This document shows, piece after piece, positions 47,879 to 55,442 of a stretch of DNA of 64,000 nt. Positions within the stretch are counted from its first letter, which is position 1. Every line of letters begins with the position of its first letter. The DNA comes from Streptomyces sp. ISL-43 (GTDB taxonomy: Bacteria; Actinomycetota; Actinomycetes; Streptomycetales; Streptomycetaceae): positions 78,881 to 142,880 of the forward strand of contig NZ_JAGGOT010000001.1 of the NCBI RefSeq assembly GCF_018614195.1, in the 5' to 3' direction. Under the pieces are notes generated by a model. That model was not told the DNA's origin. It ran no database searches and saw only the letters and a list, made by a program, of their open reading frames with translations. Both the position numbers and the translations under genes were made by a program.

Positions 47879-48220
47879 TCAGCGCTGCAGCCCGAGGATC
47901 AGACGAACCGAGCCCTCCACGCGGTGCAGTTCACCCGGAGCAAGCAGCCCCAGCTTCCGTCGCAACCGCGACTTCGCCACCGTGTGAAGGTCCGCGCAGT
48001 TCACGTACGACTCGTCGTACTTCGTCAGTCCGGCGTCAGGCCCGATCGGAACATGCGTGACCTGCGGACCCGATGTGCCGGTGATCAGCGCGACCGTCAC
48101 CGAAGCGAGCGGCTCCGCGATCCGGTTGACGGTAAGGACGACGACGGGGTGCGGCCCCACCGGTTGTGGCAGTGCGCAGACCCACACCTCGCCGCGAAGC
48201 GCCGTGCCCGGGTTCACCAC
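47879..48220 (-). CDS. MazF/PemK-family toxin
   Basis: The 113-residue protein (VVNPGTALRGEVWVCALPQPVGPHPVVVLTVNRIAE...) has the MazF pattern: RGEVW near the N-terminus, P-x-x-V-V-L-T, SYVNCADLHTVAKSRL in the middle (usual S-x-x-x-x-x-x-L-x-T-I), and a short C-terminal helix. MazF enzymes cut RNA. Its GTG overlaps the antitoxin stop (TGGTGA). Confidence 0.8.
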   Translation of the reverse strand: MVNPGTALRGEVWVCALPQPVGPHPVVVLTVNRIAEPLASVTVALITGTSGPQVTHVPIGPDAGLTKYDESYVNCADLHTVAKSRLRRKLGLLAPGELHRVEGSVRLILGLQR

Positions 48221-48558
48221 TGCATCTCGTCGGCTGCCGCAAGCTCTTCGTCATCCGGCTCGACCACACCCTCGGGCAGAGGCGCACCCTGCTCCTGGTA
48301 GAAGGCACGGATCTCCTCGGCCGCCCCTACCTCGGCCGCTTCCCGCGCCAGGAGCCTCAGCCCTTCGCGAAGAGCATCCGAGGTCGAGTTGAGGTGCAGG
48401 GTCCGCATGACCTCCTGAAGGGCCTGCATCTCATCGCCACGGAGCCGGACCTGAGCCAGCCGACTGGGCCCGAGCACGGCCGCCGCCGTATTTCGCTTCA
48501 CCGCCGTCACGGCGGCCTTCTTGGCCGCCCTCTTCTTGGGAGCTGCTGCGGTATCCAC
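48214..48558 (-). CDS. MazE-like / RHH antitoxin of the MazF-like toxin
   Basis: The 114-residue protein (VDTAAAPKKRAAKKAAVTAV...) has a lysine/alanine-rich start, an RHH-like core (LAQVRLRGDEMQALQEVMRTLHLNSTSDALREGLRLLAREAAE), and an acidic Trp-ended tail (PDDEELAAADEMQW) typical of toxin-neutralising ends. The GTG at 48558 follows GGAGGAGGC. A dyad lies just upstream. An ATG 30 bases further up is less likely. Confidence 0.75.
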   Translation of the reverse strand: MDTAAAPKKRAAKKAAVTAVKRNTAAAVLGPSRLAQVRLRGDEMQALQEVMRTLHLNSTSDALREGLRLLAREAAEVGAAEEIRAFYQEQGAPLPEGVVEPDDEELAAADEMQW

Positions 48559-48571
48559 GCCTCCTCCAACC

Positions 48572-48592
48572 TGTCGTACAAATGTCATACAC
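48572..48592. promoter_or_regulatory. Imperfect dyad upstream of the MazE-like gene
   Basis: GTCGTACAAATGTCATAC is an imperfect inverted repeat (GTAC/GTAT sides) 15-30 bp upstream of the antitoxin start, where autoregulating antitoxins bind. The call is tentative. Confidence 0.3.
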
Positions 48593-48685
48593 CTAGTGTG
48601 GAGGGAGAGACCGGCCCGGTCAAGGCAATCCCGCAGGGCAGCCCTCACCGCACAGGCAAGGCCAACGGGCAGGGCTCGCCGAGCG

Positions 48686-49525
48686 TCAGCCGGTACGCAC
48701 CGCCGTAACCGTGAAGCGCTCGACCGAGGAGATGTGCCCGCCGGTGGACGCGACGATCGTCAGCACTGGGTCATCGGCGCCGGCGAACGACACGGACGCG
48801 TTCCAGGGCTGGGCGCTCCCGCCGGCCGCGGTGCAGCAGGAGGTGCCGAGCGGGGCCGTGGACGAGGGCTGGCGTACCTGCACGCGGACGCTCTCGTCCA
48901 CACCGGTGATCCGGCCGCCGGTGTGCACCGGGGAGTGCACGATCGAGCCGTACGCGGGCATGGTCAGCGAGAACGTCGTGTCGTCGGTGCCCACGACCTC
49001 CCACGGGGCGTCCTGATCGGTGCCGTACCGCACGAGGTGGATGACCGCCGCGGTGCCCCTGGCGCCCTCGGGCGCGCTCAGCCCGACGCCGATCCGGGCA
49101 TCCCGGCCACTGACGGTGCGCGCGGACACTCTGCCGACATCCTGGAAGCCGAGGTAGCCCTGGGTGAAGGAGAGCGCAGTCTGGTCCGGGTCGAGATGCC
49201 AGGGCTGGTGGCCACCGGAGTGGAAGGCGCGTTCCCACGCCTGGGCTTGGGCGAGCGTGGTGAACGGCCACATCGGCTGGAGGAGCGCGGAGCCGAGGGG
49301 CGGCGTGCCGCCGTCCGGCGCGGGGGTGGTCGGCGCGGGCGTACCGGGCGTACCGGGCGTACCGGGTGCGGTCGGAGCCGGAGAGGGCGCCGAGGACGTG
49401 CCTGGTACGGCGGACGGTGATCCCGACGTGGACGAGTGCCCGCCGGAGCCTCCGCAGGCGGTCAGCAGCATGCCGGTCGCGGCCGTTGCTGCGAGGAGTC
49501 GGGTGAGTCGGAGCCGGATGTTCAT
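48686..49525 (-). CDS. Secreted lipoprotein with Ser/Thr/Pro linker
   Basis: The 279-residue protein has a lipobox signal peptide (MNIRLRLTRLLAATAATGMLLTACGG, cut at Cys 24 or so). A linker with GTPGTPGTP repeats follows (9-bp DNA repeat at about 49341-49367), then a domain of unknown role (LAQAQAWERAFHSGGHQPWHLDPDQTALSFTQGYLGF). A C-terminal beta domain comes last (GGRITGVDESVRVQVRQPSS, ASVSFAGADDPVLTIVASTGG) resembling Gmad2-type Ig-like modules. It sits beside the MazEF-like pair, but I see no functional link. Confidence 0.65.
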   Translation of the reverse strand: MNIRLRLTRLLAATAATGMLLTACGGSGGHSSTSGSPSAVPGTSSAPSPAPTAPGTPGTPGTPAPTTPAPDGGTPPLGSALLQPMWPFTTLAQAQAWERAFHSGGHQPWHLDPDQTALSFTQGYLGFQDVGRVSARTVSGRDARIGVGLSAPEGARGTAAVIHLVRYGTDQDAPWEVVGTDDTTFSLTMPAYGSIVHSPVHTGGRITGVDESVRVQVRQPSSTAPLGTSCCTAAGGSAQPWNASVSFAGADDPVLTIVASTGGHISSVERFTVTAVRTG

Positions 49526-49622
49526 GGTGACCCCAGGGAATCGGTACCGGGTGTCGGCACCTCTCTGTGTTCATGGTGCCACCGGTCCGGTCCGCAGCGG
49601 CCCGCGCGGCGGGGTCGCGGAG

Positions 49623-50474
49623 CTACCCGGTGGCCACGGTCAGCGGCCGCCGTTGGAGCAGGTGCAGATGTCCGTCCGCGAAGGCCCATTCGAGGTCCTG
49701 CGCTCCCCCGAAGACCAGTACGCAGCGGGAAGCCAGTTCGCGCAGCTCGGTGAGCTGCGCGTCGTCGAGGCAGAGCGTTCGGACGCGTTCGGGGGGTACG
49801 GCGACCTGGCTGGTGCCGCCGAACGGTGCGGGCCGGACGGCGATGTCCTTCATTCCTGCGACGCGTTCCAGCACCCGGCCGCTACCGTCGATCCGGTAGC
49901 GGTCCGGGACTACCAGGCCTTCGACCACCGACTCGCCCAGCCCCCAACTCGCCTCGACCACCACGATCTCGGAGCCGTCGAGGGGATCACGGGTGAACAG
50001 GACGCCGGCGCAGTCAGCTGCCACCAGAGCCTGCACGACCACGGCGATGCACGGTGGCCCCACCAGCCCGAGTCGGTCGCGGTAGGCGAGCGCGGCGGGG
50101 GCGCGGGCGGACTCCCGTACGGACTGGACCGCCTCGGTCAGTGCCTCGGGGGTATTCACGTTGAGACAGCTGAGGTGCTGGCCGGCGAAGCTCGCCCGTG
50201 CCGAATCCTCGCCCGGGGCCGAGGAACGCACGGCCAGGGGCCGGCCCGGCGCCTGCGATCCGCCCGGCAGTCGGTCGACCGCCGCACGCAGCGCTTCCTG
50301 TGCGTCGGTGGTTCCCTCGGCGATCGCGTCCACGAATGGCCAGGAGAGGGCGAGGCCTGGAGGCACAGGCAGCCCGGCGCGGACGGCGATCGCGAGGTTT
50401 GCGGCCTTGCCGCCGTACAGGGCCTCGTCCGTTGCGGACCCGAGCGCCACCACGGCGGCACGCCACGTTCTCAT
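49623..50474 (-). CDS. PEP/pyruvate-binding (PPDK N-terminal) domain protein
   Basis: The 283-residue protein is a stand-alone ATP-grasp-like domain of the PEP synthase / rifampin phosphotransferase type: YGGKAANLAIAVRAGLPVPPGLALS near the start, LAVRSSAPGEDSARASFAGQHL in the middle (R-S-S-A-x-x-E-D-x-x-x-x-S-F-A-G), CAGVLFTRDPLDGSEIVVVEASWGLGESVVEG, and ending DLEWAFADGHLHLLQRRP. It overlaps the upstream gene by 4 bp. That gene encodes the mobile histidine domain, so the pair would form one phosphotransferase. Confidence 0.8.
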   Translation of the reverse strand: MRTWRAAVVALGSATDEALYGGKAANLAIAVRAGLPVPPGLALSWPFVDAIAEGTTDAQEALRAAVDRLPGGSQAPGRPLAVRSSAPGEDSARASFAGQHLSCLNVNTPEALTEAVQSVRESARAPAALAYRDRLGLVGPPCIAVVVQALVAADCAGVLFTRDPLDGSEIVVVEASWGLGESVVEGLVVPDRYRIDGSGRVLERVAGMKDIAVRPAPFGGTSQVAVPPERVRTLCLDDAQLTELRELASRCVLVFGGAQDLEWAFADGHLHLLQRRPLTVATG

Positions 50475-52177
50475 GACACGACCGCCGCTTCTCCGGCCCG
50501 GCCATCCACGCGGACCCGGGCTCCGTCAGGGAGTACCGCAGTGGCATCCGTACAGCCGACCACTCCTGGGATCGCGAACTCCCGGGCGACGATAGCCGCG
50601 TGGGACAGTGCCCCGCCCCGGTCGGTGACGATCGCGCCGAGCAGCGGCAGGACGATGTTGAACGCGGTCGTGGTCGCGTTGGTCACCAGTACGTCGCCCG
50701 GCTGGAGTCGCCCGAACTCCGCCGCGCTGCGGATGACTCGTGCGGTGCCCTCGTAGACTCCGGGGCTCGCACCCAGACCGTGCACGGTCCGTCCCGCGGT
50801 ACGCGCCTCCGGGGTGCCGAACATCGCCAGGACCACCGCCCCCATTGCCCGTTCCAGTCGGGCGGCGGCGGGAGGCAGCCATTGCGGTGGCAGCGGATCA
50901 CCCGGGGGCGGCCCGAGAATGGGCGGGGCGTCGGCATACCGGGCCTGTTCCCGGTAGCGGGCACGCTCCGCCAGTTCGCCGGGGTCCGGGCCGTCGCCGG
51001 TACGGACCAGTTCGCGCAGCTCGGCGTAGTCGGCCTCGACCAAGTGGGCGGGGTCGGCGATCCGTCCGGTCCGGACGAGTCGCCGGCCGACGGCCAGGAC
51101 GGCGCGGCGGGTGAGGCCGATGGCCGGGAGGTCGGCGAACGATCCGCGTTCGTCGCGCAGCCTGGACACCAGTCGGGCCTCGGAGAGCAGTTCATCGAAG
51201 CGGCCGCGGTGCGACGGGGGCACCGCGATGCGCAGCTCGGCCGCCAGGGCTGCCTGCTCCTCGGTTGCCCGCTCCTCGTTCGCGGGCGGCGGCCCGGCCA
51301 GCGTGGTACGGATGGCACTGACGACGAGACCCGGCAGCTCCACGACACAAGGGTCGCCTACGTCCTCACCGTTGACGGGACGCCAGCCCACCTGGTCGAT
51401 GTACGCGGTCGCCGCGGCACCGGTCGGGGCCGGCAGCGCGCGCAGCGCGTTCAGTATCTGCGCGGGTTCGGCGGACGAGGCGAGCAGGTCGCGCGCCTCG
51501 CGGTCCGCGGCGACCGCCACCGTCAGCCGCGCGAGTTCTTCGCCGGCCGCCAGCGGGTCCGGGCTCGATCCGGCCAGCGGCGCAAGAATCTGCTCAGGGG
51601 CACGGCTGGTCCACTCCTGACAGTGCGACAGGAGATCGCCCATCGGCAGCAGAGCAGGCATGTTGAACAGATGGTGCACGTAGCCGGCCCACCGCTGGTG
51701 CTCGCGGCAGCGGTCGAGGTGGGCCAGCAGGCCGACGTCGTCCAGGGCAGCGGGTTCCACCCGCAGCAGTGCTCGATGGTCGGCCAGCAGCGACGGCTTC
51801 ACCTCGCTGTCCCATCGGCGGAGGTCTTCGCGCCACAGCTTGTGCTCGAAGACCGTCGCGCTCGTCGCCAGCCGTTCCCGGATCCGCGGGTCGTCGGCCG
51901 CCATGCGCTCCCACGCCTCCCGCGACGGATGGCCCGAGACGTCCGGCGGTGCGCCCACTGGCCGGGGGCAGTAGTAGCTGAAGCCGTTGACAAACACCCA
52001 GTCGAGACGCTCCAGCAGCGAGCCGTACCGGCGCAGGCTCTCGCCGAAGCCCCGGTGGAACCCCTCCAGGTAGATCTCGGCGTGGAAGCGGGTGACAGGG
52101 CGTGTGAAGTGGGTGGCATCGAGGGACCAGGTACCCGGTCCCGGAGGGGCGAACGTGGGTGCGGCGGCAATGTTCAT
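50471..52177 (-). CDS. PEP-synthase-like protein with mobile phosphohistidine domain
   Basis: The 568-residue protein has a large helical N-terminal region (FHRGFGESLRRYGSLLERLDWVFVNGFSYYCPRP..., AGYVHHLFNMPALLPMG) and a C-terminal PEP-mobilising domain. The latter has RVIRSAAEFGRLQPGDVLVTNATT and TDRGGALSHAAIVAREFAIPGVVGC, the swivelling domain with the phosphorylated His in SHAA. In single-chain rifampin phosphotransferases the order is ATP domain, drug-binding domain, His domain. Here the last two form their own protein and the ATP domain is the next gene. GGAGGAGAAGG precedes the ATG at 52177. The substrate could be an antibiotic, but that is not shown. Confidence 0.75.
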   Translation of the reverse strand: MNIAAAPTFAPPGPGTWSLDATHFTRPVTRFHAEIYLEGFHRGFGESLRRYGSLLERLDWVFVNGFSYYCPRPVGAPPDVSGHPSREAWERMAADDPRIRERLATSATVFEHKLWREDLRRWDSEVKPSLLADHRALLRVEPAALDDVGLLAHLDRCREHQRWAGYVHHLFNMPALLPMGDLLSHCQEWTSRAPEQILAPLAGSSPDPLAAGEELARLTVAVAADREARDLLASSAEPAQILNALRALPAPTGAAATAYIDQVGWRPVNGEDVGDPCVVELPGLVVSAIRTTLAGPPPANEERATEEQAALAAELRIAVPPSHRGRFDELLSEARLVSRLRDERGSFADLPAIGLTRRAVLAVGRRLVRTGRIADPAHLVEADYAELRELVRTGDGPDPGELAERARYREQARYADAPPILGPPPGDPLPPQWLPPAAARLERAMGAVVLAMFGTPEARTAGRTVHGLGASPGVYEGTARVIRSAAEFGRLQPGDVLVTNATTTAFNIVLPLLGAIVTDRGGALSHAAIVAREFAIPGVVGCTDATAVLPDGARVRVDGRAGEAAVVS

Positions 52178-52223
52178 GACCTTCTCCTCCTCGCCGCTCG
52201 AATGATTCGACTGACCAGGTGGC

Positions 52224-52847
52224 TCAGGTGGCGGCCGTGCCTGCCGGACCCTCCGGATCGCGGTGGAGGGCATCGGTGAGGACCCGGACCGCCCAGGCGG
52301 CAGCCTCACCGGCCTCGGCTCCGTCGAGCCCTGCCTGCTCGCGCATCGCCTGCCATGCCGGTGCGCTCACCAGCAGGTAGAGAACCGCCACCGCGCGGCG
52401 CCGGGCCGTCGGGGAGGACGCGGCGGTCACCTCGGCAAGGGCCGTCTCCACGGAACTGAACCGGTGAGCCCGGCCCTGGCGCCGCAGCGGCAGGGCCGCC
52501 TTGGAGTTCAGCATGGCCCGGATCAGCGCCTCGTGCTCGTCGTACGAGCGGTACAGCTCCGGAATCGTCCGGCGCAGCCCTTCCAGGGTGTCCGGATAGG
52601 ACAGCATGAGCACGTGGAGATGGGCTTGGGCCCAATCGCCCCATGCCCCGAACAATTCCTCCCGGGTCGGGAAGTGCCGGTAGACGGTGCGTACGGCGAT
52701 CTTGGCGCGCCGTGCTACGAGCGGGATGGTGAGCTCTTCCACGGTCTCGTCGGCGATGGCCTCGGTGAGCGTCTGGAAGATCCTCTGCCGGGTCTGCTCC
52801 AGCTGCTCGGCGCGCAGCGGACTCTCGTACCGGCGTCTCTTATTCAT
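52224..52847 (-). CDS. TetR-family regulator
   Basis: The 207-residue protein (MNKRRRYESPLRAEQLEQTRQRIFQTLTEAIADE...) has a TetR HTH (LTIPLVARRAKIAVRTVYRHFPTREELFGAWGDW) and a helical ligand-binding part. It is the first gene of the operon with the split PEP-synthase pair (46 bp to the next start). A dyad lies 7 bp upstream of its start, suggesting autoregulation. An upstream GTG (52907) is possible but would overlap the dyad. Confidence 0.88.
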   Translation of the reverse strand: MNKRRRYESPLRAEQLEQTRQRIFQTLTEAIADETVEELTIPLVARRAKIAVRTVYRHFPTREELFGAWGDWAQAHLHVLMLSYPDTLEGLRRTIPELYRSYDEHEALIRAMLNSKAALPLRRQGRAHRFSSVETALAEVTAASSPTARRRAVAVLYLLVSAPAWQAMREQAGLDGAEAGEAAAWAVRVLTDALHRDPEGPAGTAAT

Positions 52848-52853
52848 GACACG

Positions 52854-52886
52854 TTGACGGTACTTCAATACACGCCAAACCGTCAA
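52854..52886. promoter_or_regulatory. Inverted repeat TTGACGG-N19-CCGTCAA upstream of tetR
   Basis: Perfect 7-bp arms flank 19 bp directly upstream of the TetR gene. It fits an operator covering its promoter. TTGACGG could also serve as a -35 element. Confidence 0.5.
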
Positions 52887-52992
52887 GAAACGGACATAAT
52901 CGTCCATGCAGGGGGATGGGGTCGGAGATCATGCTGAACGAACATCCGGTCCTGACCATCCTGCCCGCCGCAGATCTGGAGCGGGCACGCGC

Positions 52993-53016
52993 AGTTCGAA
53001 TCTCGTATCCTCCGCC
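52993..53016 (+). repeat. Attachment-site repeat, copy 4 (short)
   Basis: Only the T-arm/acceptor end of tRNA-Ser (AGTTCGAATCTCGTATCC plus the next bases, about 24 bp) is present. Its right flank matches that of copies 2 and 3 through the terminator, with small differences. It is the best candidate for the right end of the tandem island. Confidence 0.7.
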
Positions 53017-53035
53017 ACTGCCTCACCGGGCACTT

Positions 53036-53069
53036 GAAGGCCCCGACCGGGAAACCGGCCGGGGCCTTC
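53036..53069 (+). terminator. tRNA-type terminator after att copy 4
   Basis: The same GAAGGCCCCGACCGG / CCGGCCGGGGCCTTC hairpin as after copies 2 and 3. The sequence just past the stem differs at one base. Confidence 0.7.
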
Positions 53070-53101
53070 CGCGTTCCCTGGTGAACGGGGGCGCGGTCCC
53101 G

Positions 53102-53456
53102 TCAGGAGTCCTGATGGAGGCGTGTCTCGTGGATCACCGGCACGGTGACGCCGAGCCCGGCCGCGACGAGGTCCCACGTCTGGCGGGCGCGAAGGGCGGA
53201 GGAGCACACGACGAGGTCGGGAACACAGTCGGCCTCGCGCAGCCGGCGACCGGCGGCCGGGGCGTCGCGGCGGCCGCGCGGGGCGAGTGGCCGCGCGGGG
53301 CGAGTGGCCGCGCGGGGCGAGTGGCCGCGCGGGGCGAGTGGCCGCGCGGGGCGAGTGGCCGCGCGGGGCGAGTGGCCGCGCGGAGTCCGCCACGTCCGGC
53401 CAGGCGGACGTGGCGTGCCGCAGGACGACCAGGCGCCGGGCGTTGCCCGAAGTCAT
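53102..53456 (-). pseudogene. SixA-like histidine phosphatase, frame broken by a 17-bp repeat
   Basis: The ATG at 53456 overlaps the upstream CysRS-like stop. The start MTSGNARRLVVLRHATSAWPDVADSARPLAPRG is the phosphohistidine phosphatase (R-H-A) N-terminus. The matching continuation (GRRDAPAAGRRLREADCVPDLVVCSSALRARQTWDLV, ending HETRLHQDS and a stop) is in another frame. Between them lie six full copies of a 17-bp unit. One copy would keep the frame, and six copies shift it by one. The C-terminal catalytic part of SixA (second His) is also missing because the frame stops at 53102, near the att scar. Confidence 0.65.
53274..53383. repeat. 17-bp tandem repeat, six full copies plus a partial one
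   Basis: The unit CCGCGCGGGGCGAGTGG runs from 53274 to 53375 without mismatches, followed by CCGCGCGG. It lies inside the SixA-like gene. Because 17 is not a multiple of three, copy number changes the reading frame. Confidence 0.9.
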
Positions 53457-54289
53457 GGCGTCGCCGGGTGCTGGTGACCCACCTCGCGCGCGAGGTCCAG
53501 CCCGAGGACGCGGTCGAGAAAGGCGAACGTCTCGAACTTGGCTCCAGCCGGCACATCGGCGCGCCTCGCCACGCTGACCAGCAGGTCCAGGACAGCGGGG
53601 ACACCAAGATCATCGGCGAGCGCGGCATGAGCCAGTCGCAGCACATCGGCAGGGATCGGCCTGGACGGCTCCTGCGCCCAGTCGGCCACCTGCTGCCGCC
53701 AGTGCCGCAGCGTCCGTCGCGCCTCGGCGAGCGCCGCGCTGCTGACCGTGACCGGCGTGCGGTACGCGTGGCCGAGCAACAGCATCCTCACAGCCAGCGG
53801 ATCGGCCCCCTCCGGGGCGAATTCGTCCAGGAGGCCCGAGGCGGGGCGATGGCCCTGGCCAGGGCCAGGGGCGCCCCCGCCCGGGGGCGCCGGGCTGACC
53901 TGGCCGACGTCGATCCAGGCCCCGCCGACGGCGTCCTGTGCGGCGGTGCCGTGAGCGAGCAGGTGCACGTCGGCAGTCGCACAGAACGCCTCGGTCAGAT
54001 GGTGGACACCGACGGTGGCGGGCGGGTGGATACCGAGAGCCGCACTGGCGCGATCAAGCGCCTGGGCTTGCTCATGAGGCAGGTCCGGTGTGGTGAGGAC
54101 CGTGCGGGACTCCAGGCCATGCAGCTCCGCGGCGCGCGCCAGTACGTCGCCGACCAGGGGCGCCCGCAGGTGCGCCGCGCCGATCCCGGTGTCGATGACC
54201 GGCAGGTGGACGCAGATGCGCAGCAGGTGACGGTGTCCGGAGGGGATCTCCACGAAGCGGCCGGTACGGGTGTCGGCAATGCGCAGCAT
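53453..54289 (-). CDS. CysRS-like protein lacking the catalytic core
   Basis: The 278-residue protein aligns by eye to the two ends of cysteinyl-tRNA synthetase. The start LRIADTRTGRFVEIPSG, LLRICVHLPVIDTGIGAAHLRAPLVGDVLARAAELHG resembles the N-terminal fold but without the HIGH motif or the CGPTVY sequence. The second half, DPLAVRMLLLGHAYRTPVTVSSAAL, IPADVLRLAHAALADDLGVPAVLDLL and FLDRVLGLD, resembles the CysRS helical region (A-L-x-x-R-x-x-L ... H-Y-R-S, D-D-L-x-x-P-x-A-L). No KMSKS or zinc ligands remain. It overlaps the SixA-like gene by 4 bp. It is likely a CysRS-derived protein with another role. Confidence 0.55.
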   Translation of the reverse strand: MLRIADTRTGRFVEIPSGHRHLLRICVHLPVIDTGIGAAHLRAPLVGDVLARAAELHGLESRTVLTTPDLPHEQAQALDRASAALGIHPPATVGVHHLTEAFCATADVHLLAHGTAAQDAVGGAWIDVGQVSPAPPGGGAPGPGQGHRPASGLLDEFAPEGADPLAVRMLLLGHAYRTPVTVSSAALAEARRTLRHWRQQVADWAQEPSRPIPADVLRLAHAALADDLGVPAVLDLLVSVARRADVPAGAKFETFAFLDRVLGLDLAREVGHQHPATP

Positions 54290-54349
54290 GATGCGGAGGC
54301 TAGTACCGGAAACCTCCGGTACGGGGGAGGACCTGCCTCGGGCGCACGA

Positions 54350-54835
54350 TCAGATCTGGACCACGTGAACGTCCTGGGCGTCCAACACCTTCAGATACGC
54401 CGCGAGGTCGACCGGATCACTGGTGAAGACCACAGCGCTGCCGTGCCTGACGGCAGTCAGGGCGACCAGCGCGTCCACTGCGTCCGGGCGTTTCTTCGGC
54501 AGTAGTTCCGCCCCGCCGAGCGCGCTGCCTACGCGCTGCCAATCGGTGAGGTCCGGTCCGGTCGCGCACATGATGCAGGCTGTCTGCCCTGCGTTGGTGG
54601 GGCGCATCGCGGGGGCCGAACCGCGAGCCTGCGGCACCGTACAGTCCTTGAGGACACCGGACATGGCGTGCACAGTGGCCGGGTCGGGCCGCCACACTTG
54701 GGCCAATACCGGCCCGAGTACGACCGCTCGGTGGGGCGTGTCCCTGAGCCCCGCGTGCAGACGTACCGCCTTGGCCTTTCGGTCGGAGAGCGCGATGAGC
54801 ATGCCGGTGTCGTAGACCGGCACCCGCACCGTCAC
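54350..54835 (-). CDS. PIN-domain-like toxin
   Basis: The 161-residue protein has VPVYDTGMLIALSDR (first acid) and VLAQVWR in place of the Glu helix, typical of one PIN subfamily. PDAVDALVALTAVRHGSAVVFTSDPVDL then has two acids and the T-S-D end. Two Cys (CIMCAT) are unusual. It overlaps the antitoxin gene (GTGA). Likely an RNase toxin. Confidence 0.75.
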   Translation of the reverse strand: MTVRVPVYDTGMLIALSDRKAKAVRLHAGLRDTPHRAVVLGPVLAQVWRPDPATVHAMSGVLKDCTVPQARGSAPAMRPTNAGQTACIMCATGPDLTDWQRVGSALGGAELLPKKRPDAVDALVALTAVRHGSAVVFTSDPVDLAAYLKVLDAQDVHVVQI

Positions 54836-55158
54836 GCGGCACTGCCTGGACGAGCGGCAGAGCTCTCGGCTCCGTAAATGAGCTCCATGGCCTCCCGCAC
54901 CTCCCGCCGTTCCTCTTCGGTGAGATCGTCCTCGGCAACATCCGGCAGCGTCGGCAGTGAAGCGGCTTCCGCCTCAGCGGCGGCGATCACCGCATCGATT
55001 CGGGCGAACTGCGCCTCGGCGGCTTCCACCTCCGCCATCTGCCGCGTGGCCGCGTTGACCAGATAGGCAGAGACATCCATGCCCGCACGTTCCGCGTGGG
55101 CCCGGATGCGCTCGGCGTGATCGCGATCGAGGCTGATGCTGATTCTCGTCTTCGCCAT
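54832..55158 (-). CDS. Ribbon-helix-helix antitoxin
   Basis: The 108-residue protein starts MAKTRISISLDRDHAERIRAHAERAGMDVSAYLVNAATRQMAE, a clear RHH domain. A Glu/Ala-rich coiled tail and an acidic patch (EDDLTEEERREVREAME) follow. It is the upstream partner of the PIN toxin. Confidence 0.82.
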   Translation of the reverse strand: MAKTRISISLDRDHAERIRAHAERAGMDVSAYLVNAATRQMAEVEAAEAQFARIDAVIAAAEAEAASLPTLPDVAEDDLTEEERREVREAMELIYGAESSAARPGSAA

Positions 55159-55240
55159 GCCGTGAGTGTATGACGCGTATTACGGCATGCCAAGCGCATT
55201 CACCCCAAGGCGGGCGACCCGCCCCCGCCTCATCCCGCCG

Positions 55241-55260
55241 TGGTTGCGGTTCTGGTTGCA
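55241..55260 (+). repeat. Orphan candidate arm-type repeat, copy 4
   Basis: 19 of 20 bases match the arm 20-mer, followed by TTCACCCCCGCCCGG as at 40695. No att copy is visible within ~200 bp to its right. Confidence 0.5.
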
Positions 55261-55442
55261 TTCACCCCCGCCCGGCGCCGTTCCCGCGCAGGGACCTCGT
55301 GGCCGAGAGCACCGTACCGGCCGCCGACCTGGAGGCCGCCGAGAACGACCCCGACGCCGGGAGGGCTGACGATGTGTGGTTCGGTGATCGTCCTCCTGCG
55401 GCGGTGACGGTCCGCCGCCGCCCTATCAGCCGCGCCGACCTA

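Noticed and set aside
53274..53383. CRISPR-like repeat array
   Set aside because: Units are 17 bp in direct tandem with no spacers and lie within a coding gene. No cas genes are present.
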